This document shows, in pieces, positions 1 through 7,128 of a stretch of DNA of 13,068 nt. The DNA lies in NCBI GenBank assembly GCA_910577215.1, contig CAJTMQ010000024.1, positions 1-13,068 on the forward strand, written 5' to 3'. The DNA comes from an uncultured Eubacterium sp. Its GTDB lineage: Bacteria; Bacillota; Clostridia; Oscillospirales; Acutalibacteraceae. Made by a program: the position numbers and the translations under genes. Every line of letters starts with the position of its first letter. Position 1 is the first letter of the stretch. The notes under the pieces were generated by a model. The model was not told where the DNA came from. It searched no databases and saw only the letters and a list, made by a program, of their open reading frames with translations.

Positions 1-89
1 TATATTTAATTATAAACACAATCACTTGATGCTGACCGCAATACAAAATAAAAATAACACGGATAACAACTCATTTTGCTAACACAATT

Positions 90-117
90 AAAGGCACTTC
101 AAATGAAGTGCCTTTTT
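90..117. terminator. Hairpin terminator, probably bidirectional
   Basis: A perfect 11-bp inverted repeat (arms 90-100 and 105-115, core AAGGCACTTC/GAAGTGCCTT) encloses a 4-base AAAT loop. On the plus strand it is followed by five T residues (113-117). On the minus strand it is followed by TTTAATT. It begins 13 nt past the stop codon of the minus-strand acetyltransferase gene, so it most likely ends the GH31-GNAT transcript. The better T-run on the plus strand suggests it could also stop a transcript coming from the left, outside the window. Confidence 0.8.
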
Positions 118-127
118 AAGTATTCTT

Positions 128-622
128 TTATAATTCAATATAGTATGGGCAGATATTTTCATAGGTATTATTCTTTAATCTGAAACCGTTTTTGATAACA
201 CCTAATTGAATAAAGCCGAGTTTTTCATAAAGATGCCTTGCAGAAGCATTGCTTTCAACAACAGCATTGAACTGCAGAATTTTAAAATCGTAATGTCTTC
301 CCTTCCTTATACAGTCACGCACCAACAATTCACCGATATGATGTCCTCTGCATTTACTGTCTACCGCATAGCTTGCATTGCAGATATGACTGCACCTGCC
401 GACATTATTGGGGTGAAGTATATATAATCCCATAACTCTGTTTTCAAGCTCAGCAACCGCAGTATAAGTCTGGCTGCTGAAGAAATCAAAGCCGCCTTTC
501 TCATCCAATAATTCCTCCTGAGGAAAAGCATTGCCCGCCTCAACAATCTCATTCCAGATTGCAATCATTTGAGATACATCTTCCCTTTTAAATTCTCTAA
601 CTATTACAGAGTTTGTTTTCAT
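128..622 (-). CDS. GNAT-family N-acetyltransferase
   Basis: This is a 164-residue single-domain protein of the Gcn5-related N-acetyltransferase superfamily, which moves the acetyl group of acetyl-CoA to an amine. The start 'IVREFKREDV' (residues 7-16) is the typical first strand and helix. The acetyl-CoA-binding motif A is 'CRGHHIG' (91-97), where the usual R-G-x-G-I-G has His in place of the middle glycine. The C-terminal 'NAVVESNASARHLYEKLGF' block (about 119-137) is the standard motif B with the alpha-4/beta-7 Tyr-Glu-Lys-Leu-Gly-Phe ending. The overall pattern resembles the amino-acid or phosphinothricin-type acetyltransferase branch, but the substrate cannot be read from sequence. No signal peptide or membrane segment is visible, so it should be cytoplasmic. 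A GGTGAT ribosome site precedes the ATG. The gene starts 19 nt after the GH31 gene stops and a terminator follows, so it is the second gene of a two-gene transcript. Confidence 0.85.
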   Translation of the reverse strand: MKTNSVIVREFKREDVSQMIAIWNEIVEAGNAFPQEELLDEKGGFDFFSSQTYTAVAELENRVMGLYILHPNNVGRCSHICNASYAVDSKCRGHHIGELLVRDCIRKGRHYDFKILQFNAVVESNASARHLYEKLGFIQLGVIKNGFRLKNNTYENICPYYIEL

Positions 623-641
623 TTATATCACCAACTAATCT

Positions 642-2981
642 TTATAAAACTTCAAGTACTTCATTGATTGCAGAAGACACTGCGTGAGGAAGAGTTGCCC
701 TGTGAAGTGCAGTTCTTAATTCATCACGCGTCTGTGCATTTTCAAAATATTTGTATACTTTGCTTTTGGTTAATGTTCCCTCCTGCCAGCGTGAAAGAAT
801 AGTTACTACTTTTTCTTTAACATCACTCGTTGATTTACGAACAGCACCTGTTAAGGTTAGATTAATCTTGTCAATAGGAATAACCTCACCTATTTCAACA
901 ACTGCATTTTTATTTTCATCAATAAACAGTTCTCCGCAGTTGCACTTTAAGGATTTTGTATCCAAATCTTTAAAAATCAAACGGAATGTTCTGTTCTCGG
1001 GAATAACCTTTGTATCACCAACAGGATAATCAATTCCAAAATGCAACTCTGCTTTTTCTTCATCATAACTCATATTGAAGAATGTTTTGCAATTATGTTC
1101 TTCATAATCGGTTTTACCATTGTCTTCATAAAGAGCAAAGCTGTTGTTACCTGAATATATCCAGATTTCAAGTTCCTTAGGATTGCTTGTATCATTGCCG
1201 TTCGGCTTTGAGAACGGAACAATTGCGCCCTCCTTTGCAAGCACGGGAATTGTATCAATATCACGATGAAGAGAAATTATTTTATCACCCTCATAGCTCT
1301 GATCGGTGAAAATATCCGTCCATCTACCTTTAGGAATCCACGCAGATACCTCTCCCATATTCGTTTCGGGATTCTGACTTGATGTTATTGGGCATACCAT
1401 TAATTCACTGCCGAACATATATTGATTTTTGAAATTATAAGCATTCTGATGCTCAGGATAAGAATAATACATCGGCTCACAAAGGGCTATGCCTTCTTTA
1501 TGCGTTCTGTAATCCATTGTGAATATATACGGAATCATCTTATGGCGTAAATTAAGCCATTCCTTTGCGAAAACATATACATCTTTTCTGTATTTCCACG
1601 GCTCCTTGCCAAGCAGTTCAATGGCAGTTGAATGAAGCCTCATTATAGGTGAAAATACACCAAACTGAAGCCAGCGCATATACAAATCATCATCTCTGTA
1701 ACCCTGATGATGACCGCCTATATCGTGGCTCCACCAGCAATATGCCACATTTGCTGCATTTGCAGTAAAATACGGCTGAAAATCAAGCACATTCCAATTG
1801 ATTGCAGTATCACCCGAAAAGCCAAGCGGATAACGGTGAGAGCCAAAACCGGCGTAACGCGACAGTATCATAGGCATCTGACCGTTTTCACCATTATCAA
1901 GATAATGATAGTGATTGAGCGCATTTAACGGGTCAAGACCCTTTACATCGCTTTTCTTTCCCTGCTGCCAGTCAATCCACCAGAAATCAACACCATCTTT
2001 CTCATACGGTTTATGCAACACATCAAAATATGCATTCCAGAAAGCATCATTTCCGCATTGAAAATCAACCTTCTTCTTTGTTGCAGAATCAACCCCGACA
2101 GCCTTAGCCATTTCTTCATACATATCCTCATATGAATGAATACCATCTGCAGGGTGCAGATTGAGTGTTATATGTAAATTATCTGCTTTAAGCTTATTCA
2201 GAAACTCCTTATAATCAGGAAACAGTTCTGTATTCCACGAATATCCTGTCCAGCCGTGGTATTTTACACCGAACTTATGCTGTATATCCTTAACCCAGTG
2301 CCAGTCCATATCAACAGTGGCAACTGTAAGAGGAATATTTTCAGCCTTAAATCTTGCCATCAAATCAAGATATTCCTGCTGCGTATATGCATGGTATCTG
2401 CTCCACCACACGCCAAGAGCAAAACGAGGAATAAGCGGAGTTGGCGAACTGATTTTATAAAATGCCTTTATGGTTTCTCTGTAATTCCTGCCGTAAGCAA
2501 AGGCATAGTAATCCTTGGAATGTTTATCTCTTGCAACAAAATTGCCTTTTTCGTTAATGAGCATTGTTTTGCTGTCATCAAGAAGATAAGCACCGTTTTT
2601 GGTTATAAAGCCATCATCAAGCGGAACCTTTCCAAAAGTCATATCAAGTGTTCTGCGTGTTCCCTTTAAATTCTTCTGCTTACTGAACACTTCGGTATTT
2701 TTAGTATTCTTAAAATAAACACTGTACGGCTTAGCCTTTTTGATTGTGAAAATCACATCTTCTGTTTCAACAATAATTTTACTGCCTGATTGTGATACCT
2801 CCATATTGCCTTCATCAAAATTTCTGAACCAGACCGTATAGCTTGCCAGATCGGTAAAAGCACCGCTTTCAACACGAATTAATCTTGATGTAAGATACGT
2901 AATTCTTACACCGTTTATTATACAAATCTGTTTTTCATTTGCCTTTGCATCTGTTTTAGCAATAAGTGATGGCTTTAACAT
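642..2981 (-). CDS. Glycoside hydrolase family 31 (alpha-glucosidase/alpha-xylosidase type)
   Basis: A 779-residue GH31 retaining alpha-glycosidase that cleaves terminal alpha-linked sugars; the exact sugar is not readable. An N-terminal beta-sandwich (about 20-180) precedes a (beta/alpha)8 barrel (about 185-490) and C-terminal beta domains (about 490-712). The nucleophile is Asp337 in 'DFWWIDWQQG', and the proton donor is Asp391 in 'GFSGDT'. Substrate-pocket motifs include 'VDMDWHW' (223-229), 'WWSHDIGGH' (416-424) and 'RWLQFGVFSPIMRLH' (436-450). No signal peptide is seen, so it should work in the cytoplasm on imported oligosaccharides. The last ~67 residues (713-779) look helical and charged and lie beyond the usual beta domains. 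The ATG has an AGGGG ribosome site 8 nt upstream and a sigma-A promoter just before it. It is first in a bicistron with the GNAT gene. No transporter or other sugar gene is adjacent in this window. Confidence 0.93.
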   Translation of the reverse strand: MLKPSLIAKTDAKANEKQICIINGVRITYLTSRLIRVESGAFTDLASYTVWFRNFDEGNMEVSQSGSKIIVETEDVIFTIKKAKPYSVYFKNTKNTEVFSKQKNLKGTRRTLDMTFGKVPLDDGFITKNGAYLLDDSKTMLINEKGNFVARDKHSKDYYAFAYGRNYRETIKAFYKISSPTPLIPRFALGVWWSRYHAYTQQEYLDLMARFKAENIPLTVATVDMDWHWVKDIQHKFGVKYHGWTGYSWNTELFPDYKEFLNKLKADNLHITLNLHPADGIHSYEDMYEEMAKAVGVDSATKKKVDFQCGNDAFWNAYFDVLHKPYEKDGVDFWWIDWQQGKKSDVKGLDPLNALNHYHYLDNGENGQMPMILSRYAGFGSHRYPLGFSGDTAINWNVLDFQPYFTANAANVAYCWWSHDIGGHHQGYRDDDLYMRWLQFGVFSPIMRLHSTAIELLGKEPWKYRKDVYVFAKEWLNLRHKMIPYIFTMDYRTHKEGIALCEPMYYSYPEHQNAYNFKNQYMFGSELMVCPITSSQNPETNMGEVSAWIPKGRWTDIFTDQSYEGDKIISLHRDIDTIPVLAKEGAIVPFSKPNGNDTSNPKELEIWIYSGNNSFALYEDNGKTDYEEHNCKTFFNMSYDEEKAELHFGIDYPVGDTKVIPENRTFRLIFKDLDTKSLKCNCGELFIDENKNAVVEIGEVIPIDKINLTLTGAVRKSTSDVKEKVVTILSRWQEGTLTKSKVYKYFENAQTRDELRTALHRATLPHAVSSAINEVLEVL

Positions 2982-3011
2982 ATCAAAATCCCCTAAAAAT
3001 TATTTAACTGT

Positions 3012-3041
3012 ATTATACAATACGTACTCTGAATTTGTAAA
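3012..3041 (-). promoter_or_regulatory. Sigma-A-type promoter of the GH31-GNAT transcript
   Basis: Read on the minus strand, TTTACA (3036-3041, one mismatch to the -35 consensus) is separated by 18 nt from a perfect TATAAT (3012-3017). The predicted transcript would start near 3005, giving a leader of about 24 nt before the GH31 ATG at 2981, with the ribosome site AGGGG at 2990-2994. The -10 box sits inside a short odd palindrome, TGTAT-A-ATACA, also readable as GTATT-N4-AATAC. This could be a small operator or may simply be chance in A+T-rich DNA. I see no clear catabolite-repression (cre) site. Confidence 0.7.
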
Positions 3042-3102
3042 TATTACTTTACTTAATTATTCATAATTAACCCATCTGATTTTTTTAATTTATATTTGAA
3101 TT

Positions 3103-3679
3103 TTACATACTGAATATTCTTTTCAGAAAGCGGATTCTTTTCTCCATACTTTCAGCTGTAATACTGCTTTTGCCTGCAATATCAAAGCCGTGCATGGTAC
3201 CCTTGGTTTCATACAATTCAACATCAACAGCAGAATCATTTAATCTTTTTGCATAATTAATTCCGTCATCATGCAGGCAGTCAAATTCTGCCGTTTCAAT
3301 ATATGTACACAGGAATAGGATATTTATACTTTGGTGCCAGACGGTAATCAATCATAAGCACCTTGCACTTGGCTTTAACACTATAGTCCTTAACTAATCT
3401 GAAATAATATGGTGCTGCTTTATACGAAAAAGCACCGCCGTGAAAATAAACCAGAAGCGGTGCATGCTCGTCACAATCAACAGGTTCATAAAAAAGAGCA
3501 TTTATCTGTGCATCACCAACATCTATTTTCTTTTTACTTACCTTAACATTTTTATCACTGTGATTAAAATGCATCAACACACCCAAAGTGGATTGAGCTA
3601 TCGGCGCAATCCACGGCATAACGGGAAATGTTAACAGTTTTACAAATCTGAAATCTTTGCTTATAGGATATTTGCTCAT
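3103..3679 (-). pseudogene. Decayed alpha/beta-hydrolase fold-3 esterase with internal deletion
   Basis: Two fragments of one HSL-type esterase/lipase lie in different frames. The 5' part (from ATG 3679, 127 codons to a stop in the new frame) carries the oxyanion-hole motif 'YFHGGAF' (His80-Gly81-Gly82) and 'DYRLAPKYKYPIPV' (111-124). The 3' part (ending at 3103) carries the catalytic-Asp motif 'AEFDCLHDDG' and the catalytic-His region 'GTMHGFD'. In intact relatives of roughly 300-315 residues these blocks are about 140 residues apart, with the serine nucleophile G-D-S-A-G-G between them. Here they are about 20 residues apart, the serine motif is missing and the frame shifts at about 3300-3312. 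That fits a deletion of roughly 110-130 codons plus a frame change. An in-frame TAA lies just before the ATG, so the start is fixed; an AGGAGT site lies 13 nt upstream. The product should be inactive. A metagenome assembly error is the main alternative. Confidence 0.85.
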
Positions 3680-3740
3680 AAATTCTTAATTCCACTCCTG
3701 TCAGTCAATTTAATTCAACAATACCATAATCAGCAAAAAA

Positions 3741-3779
3741 ATCAAATAAAAAAGGCAGCATAGTTCTACTATACTGCCT
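3741..3779 (-). terminator. Intrinsic terminator of the tyrS-ending operon
   Basis: A 12-bp stem (arms 3753-3764 and 3768-3779, AGGCAGCATAGT with ACTATACTGCCT) has a 3-base loop. Its single irregular pair is a U-G wobble in minus-strand RNA but a C-A mismatch on the plus strand, so the hairpin is better for minus-strand transcripts. On the minus strand it runs directly into a T-tract (positions 3753 to 3748, then more T residues down to about 3734). It starts 5 nt after the tyrS stop codon and separates the housekeeping string from the esterase remnant. Confidence 0.9.
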
Positions 3780-3784
3780 GAAAA

Positions 3785-5005
3785 TTATAAGCTGAATTTA
3801 TGGAAAACCTTTTTGCCTTTTTTGATGATAACATCCTTATCAAAATCACTTTTTGTAAGTGATGCATATGGGTCTGTTACCTTTTCATCATTAACGGAAA
3901 CACCGCCCTGTGTTACAAGACGTCTGCCCTCGCCCTTTGATTTAATTATGCCTGCTTTAACCATCATATCAAGAACGGCAATTGAACCGTCTGTAAAGTC
4001 ATCATCAGTTAACACGGTTGCAGGCATATTAGTATTATCTGCACCGCCGCCGAAAAGTGCTTTTGCAGCAGCATCGGCCTTTTGAGTTTCCTCCTCATTA
4101 TGAACCAATTTAGTTAATTCATAAGCAAGCACTTCTTTAGCCTTGTTAAGCTCTGCACCCTCAAGCTTTTCATACTCTGCAATTGTTTCAAGAGGAAGGA
4201 AGGTAAGCAGCTTCATACACTTGATAACATCACTGTCTGCAACATTACGCCAATACTGATAAAACTCATAAGGACTTGTTTTTTCGGGATCAAGCCAAAC
4301 AGCACCCTTTTCGGTTTTGCCCATCTTCTTTCCCTCTGAATTAAGAAGAAGTGTGATGGTCATCGCGTTAGCGTCACCGCCGAGCTTTCTTCTGACAAGC
4401 TCCATACCGCCTATCATATTGCTCCACTGGTCATCTCCGCCAAACTGAAGATTACAGCCATATTTCTGATATAAGGTATAGAAATCATAGCTTTGCATAA
4501 TCATATAGTTGAATTCAAGGAAGGAAAGCCCTCTCTCCATTCTCTGCTTATAGCATTCAGCCGAAAGCATTCTGTTAACACTGAAGCAAGCTCCAACCTC
4601 ACGAAGAACATCAACATAATTCAAATCAAGCAGCCAATCCGCATTATTAACCATCAGTGCTTTATCTTCGCTGAAATCAATAAACTTTGCCATTTGCTTT
4701 TTAAAACACTGACAGTTATGTTCAATCGTTTCCTTTGTCATCATTTTACGCATATCGGTTTTTCCGCTCGGATCTCCTACCATAGCAGTACCGCCGCCGA
4801 TAAGTGCAATAGGCTTATTTCCTGCTTCCTGCAGTCTTTTCATAAGTGTAAGTGCCATAAAGTGGCCAACGTGCAGAGAATCTGCAGTCGGGTCAAAACC
4901 AATATAGAAAACAGCCTTACCGTTATTAACAAGCTCTTTAATCTGCTCTTCGTCAGTAACCTGTGCGATAAGTCCGCGTGCTGTTAAATCTTCATAAACT
5001 CCCAT
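3785..5005 (-). CDS. tyrS: Tyrosyl-tRNA synthetase (TyrRS)
   Basis: A class I aminoacyl-tRNA synthetase of 406 residues, near the bacterial norm of about 400-425, that charges tRNA-Tyr with tyrosine in the cytoplasm. The Rossmann-fold catalytic domain has the HIGH-type motif 'HVGH' (45-48) and the KMSKS-type loop 'KMGKT' (227-231). Tyrosine-pocket residues lie in 'YMIMQSYDF' (167-175, with Tyr167, Gln171 and Asp174) and 'QFGGDDQW' (187-194). The C-terminal S4 RNA-binding domain is visible at about 340-404 ('GEGRRLVTQGGVSVND'). The ATG directly follows the recN stop (TAAATG). A consensus AGGAGG lies inside the recN end, 8 nt before the ATG. The gene is last in the operon and ends at a strong terminator. 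There is no upstream leader, so a T-box of the kind common for Firmicutes tyrS cannot be immediately upstream. Confidence 0.97.
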   Translation of the reverse strand: MGVYEDLTARGLIAQVTDEEQIKELVNNGKAVFYIGFDPTADSLHVGHFMALTLMKRLQEAGNKPIALIGGGTAMVGDPSGKTDMRKMMTKETIEHNCQCFKKQMAKFIDFSEDKALMVNNADWLLDLNYVDVLREVGACFSVNRMLSAECYKQRMERGLSFLEFNYMIMQSYDFYTLYQKYGCNLQFGGDDQWSNMIGGMELVRRKLGGDANAMTITLLLNSEGKKMGKTEKGAVWLDPEKTSPYEFYQYWRNVADSDVIKCMKLLTFLPLETIAEYEKLEGAELNKAKEVLAYELTKLVHNEEETQKADAAAKALFGGGADNTNMPATVLTDDDFTDGSIAVLDMMVKAGIIKSKGEGRRLVTQGGVSVNDEKVTDPYASLTKSDFDKDVIIKKGKKVFHKFSL

Positions 5006-6679
5006 TTAAATGTCCTCCTGTGAAATAAGCATCTCCTCAGCACTTTTAAGAAGAGTATCCGTAATCTGAAGCCCACCCATAATTCGTGCAAGCTCTTTCT
5101 TTCTGCCCTCAAAATCAAGCGGAGATACTTTTGTATATGTTTTATTATTTTCAAAATCCTTTTCAATAAGAAAATGCTCATCCGCAGCAGAAGCAATCTG
5201 TGCTGAATGTGTAACTGTTATTACCTGCGTTTCTTTTGAAACAGACTTTAATTTTAATCCTATTTTTCTGCTTGCTCTGCCTGATACACCTGTATCTATT
5301 TCATCAAATATCAGTGTACCTATCGTATCATTATGAACAATAACGTTTTTAATTGCAAGCATTATTCTTGAAAGTTCGCCGCCGGAAGCAATTTTTGCAA
5401 GCGGCTTCGCAGGCTCACCGGGGTTGGTTGAAATCAAAAATTCAATTTTATCATAACCTGTTGAGGATAATTTACCTTTATCAAAATGAACGATAAACTG
5501 AATTTTCGGCATATCAAGAAATTCAAGCTGAGTCTTAACATTGCTTTCAAATTCAGAAACAATTTTCTTTCTGTGTTCGGAAAGTTCCTCCGCTTTTTTT
5601 ACAACCTCATCAAACAGGCTGTCATACTCATTCGTAAGCTTTTCAAGCTCTTCATCATTATATAGAATTGAATTTCTCTTTTCCTTTGCATTTTCAAGAA
5701 AAGCAAGCATTTCCTCTTCGGTTTCACCGTATTTTGCACTTAATTTATACAGCAAATCAAGCCTTTCCTCAACCTGCTCACGCTCAGCCTCGTTAAAGTC
5801 AAGCCCGGCTACCTCTGAATTAATTAAGTCTTTAATATCTTCTATTTCTTCACTTATATCAGAAAGCCTTGAAGAAATTTTCTTGATATTTTCCGAAGCT
5901 GAATTCAGTGATGATACCTCTTTTGCAGATGATGAAACAAGCGTTGCCGCACCGTTGAATTCATCATCACCGCTCAATGCAGACAAAGCATTGTTAAGCA
6001 CAAGCAACAAAGCCTCACTGTTTTCCATAAGCTGCTTCTTTTTGGTAAGCTCCGCCTTTTCACCAACGGAAATATCCGCTGCCTCAAGCTCCTTTATCTG
6101 ATAATTAAGCAGTTCAAGCGCCCTGTCTTTATCTTCTTCATCTGTGGTTAATGCTTTCAGCCTTCTTCTTACTGTAATCAGCTTGTGAAAACTATTTTTA
6201 TAATCATTAAGAATTTCCTTATTATCCGACAGCATATCAATAAAAAGATAGTGAGAATCGGGATTTAATAGTGACTGACTGTCATGCTGTCCATGAATAT
6301 TTACAAGTTGCTGCCCTATTTCCTTTAAGATAGAAACCGTTGCAGATGCACCGTTAATTTTGCAAACTGACTTTCCTGCTTCGGTAATTTTTCTTGTTAA
6401 CAGCAGTGTGCCGTCTTCCTCTGTTTTATAACCAAGCTCGTGTAGCTTATCGGAAACGGTCTGCGTAATATCCTCAAAAAAAGCAGAAACGAAGGCATAA
6501 TCTGCACCATGACGCACCAATTCCCTTGATGTGCGCTCACCGAGAATTGCATTTATGGAATCAACAACTATTGATTTACCTGCACCTGTTTCACCGGTTA
6601 AAACATTAAGTCCGTTATTAAATTCTATCTGTGCCTTTTCAATTACGGCAATATTTTCAATATTAAGCGTTCTTAACAT
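5006..6679 (-). CDS. recN: DNA repair protein RecN (SMC-like ATPase)
   Basis: RecN is an SMC-like ATPase acting early in double-strand-break repair by recombination, thought to gather or tether DNA ends. The 557 residues match the usual length of about 550-575. Visible parts in order: Walker A 'GETGAGKS' (29-36) in the N-terminal ATPase half, a Q-loop region 'NIHGQHD' (127-133), a long charged coiled coil broken by a short middle (about 155-385), the ABC signature 'ASGGELSRIM' (431-440), Walker B 'LIFDEIDTG' (456-464), and switch His491 in 'VTHSAQIA'. The start overlaps the argR end by 17 nt and has a GGAGA ribosome site 9 nt before its ATG, suggesting translational coupling. The stop abuts tyrS. 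In Clostridia, argR-recN is a frequent pair. I see no SOS (LexA) box at this start, but a gene deep in an operon need not have one. Confidence 0.97.
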   Translation of the reverse strand: MLRTLNIENIAVIEKAQIEFNNGLNVLTGETGAGKSIVVDSINAILGERTSRELVRHGADYAFVSAFFEDITQTVSDKLHELGYKTEEDGTLLLTRKITEAGKSVCKINGASATVSILKEIGQQLVNIHGQHDSQSLLNPDSHYLFIDMLSDNKEILNDYKNSFHKLITVRRRLKALTTDEEDKDRALELLNYQIKELEAADISVGEKAELTKKKQLMENSEALLLVLNNALSALSGDDEFNGAATLVSSSAKEVSSLNSASENIKKISSRLSDISEEIEDIKDLINSEVAGLDFNEAEREQVEERLDLLYKLSAKYGETEEEMLAFLENAKEKRNSILYNDEELEKLTNEYDSLFDEVVKKAEELSEHRKKIVSEFESNVKTQLEFLDMPKIQFIVHFDKGKLSSTGYDKIEFLISTNPGEPAKPLAKIASGGELSRIMLAIKNVIVHNDTIGTLIFDEIDTGVSGRASRKIGLKLKSVSKETQVITVTHSAQIASAADEHFLIEKDFENNKTYTKVSPLDFEGRKKELARIMGGLQITDTLLKSAEEMLISQEDI

Positions 6680-7127
6680 TTAACGATTTCTCCAGATTCG
6701 TAGTAAATACCTGTGCTGCATTTTCTGTTTTGCAAAGCACAAAAATTGTGTCATCTCCTGCAATTGTTCCGACAACATCATTCCACTGCATGGAATCAAT
6801 TGCAGCACAGGCAGCACCTGCCATTCCCGAAAAGCATTTGATACAAACCATATTCATTGCACTTTCAACGCTGATAACAGAATCAACAAAAATGCCTGTT
6901 GCTCTTATTGAAACAGAATCGGAATTATTCTTTTTTCCTGTTGAATAGACATATCTTCCGCTTTCTGAAAGCTCCTTAACAAGCCTGAGTTCCTTAATAT
7001 CTCTTGAAATTGTGGCCTGCGTTACATCAAACCCGTTTTCTTTAAGAATTGCCTGAAGATCTTCCTGCGTTTCAACATCAAGATTACTTATAATATCAAG
7101 AATTTTTGCCTGTCTTCTTTTTTTCAT
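6663..7127 (-). CDS. argR: Arginine repressor ArgR/AhrC
   Basis: A 154-residue member of the ArgR/AhrC family, transcription factors that form hexamers with L-arginine and bind ARG boxes to repress arginine synthesis or activate its breakdown. The N-terminal winged helix-turn-helix (about 1-70) includes the recognition segment 'ATISRDIKELRLVK' (38-51) with Ser41-Arg42. The C-terminal oligomerization and arginine-binding domain has 'GTIAGDDTIFVLC' (120-132) with the Asp125-Asp126 pair. The gene starts one base after the nadK stop (TAATATG) with a modest GAAGAG ribosome site, and its end overlaps recN by 17 nt. No arginine-metabolism gene or obvious ARG box lies in the window, so its targets are probably elsewhere. 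Its place here reflects the conserved clostridial cluster rather than local control. Confidence 0.96.
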   Translation of the reverse strand: MKKRRQAKILDIISNLDVETQEDLQAILKENGFDVTQATISRDIKELRLVKELSESGRYVYSTGKKNNSDSVSIRATGIFVDSVISVESAMNMVCIKCFSGMAGAACAAIDSMQWNDVVGTIAGDDTIFVLCKTENAAQVFTTNLEKSLNVKNA

Positions 7128-7128
7128 A

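Noticed and set aside
9..14. Perfect TATAAT on the minus strand near the left edge, as a promoter for a gene beyond the window
   Set aside because: No acceptable -35 element lies 16-18 nt upstream (the region reads GGTCAG-like), and the downstream gene is not in the window.
2256..2669. 137-codon plus-strand frame opposite the GH31 gene
   Set aside because: It is a shadow of a gene with intact catalytic motifs; its Cys/Lys/Ile-rich sequence matches no family I know.
3103..3351. Independent small gene of 82 codons
   Set aside because: Its residues after about 15 are clearly the C-terminal third of the same esterase; the first residues are out-of-frame reading of the upstream part.
3680..3752. 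Promoter for the esterase remnant (TTGCTG-N17-TTAAAT on the minus strand)
   Set aside because: Both boxes are weak and overlap the T-tract region of the preceding terminator; not strong enough to list.
4493..4987. 164-codon plus-strand frame opposite tyrS
   Set aside because: It lies wholly inside the well-supported tyrS gene and has no recognisable motif.
5541..6101. 186-codon open frame on the plus strand opposite recN
   Set aside because: Its product is a Ser/Phe-rich low-complexity string, which is the antisense of the Glu/Lys-rich RecN coiled coil. No ribosome site or domain supports it.
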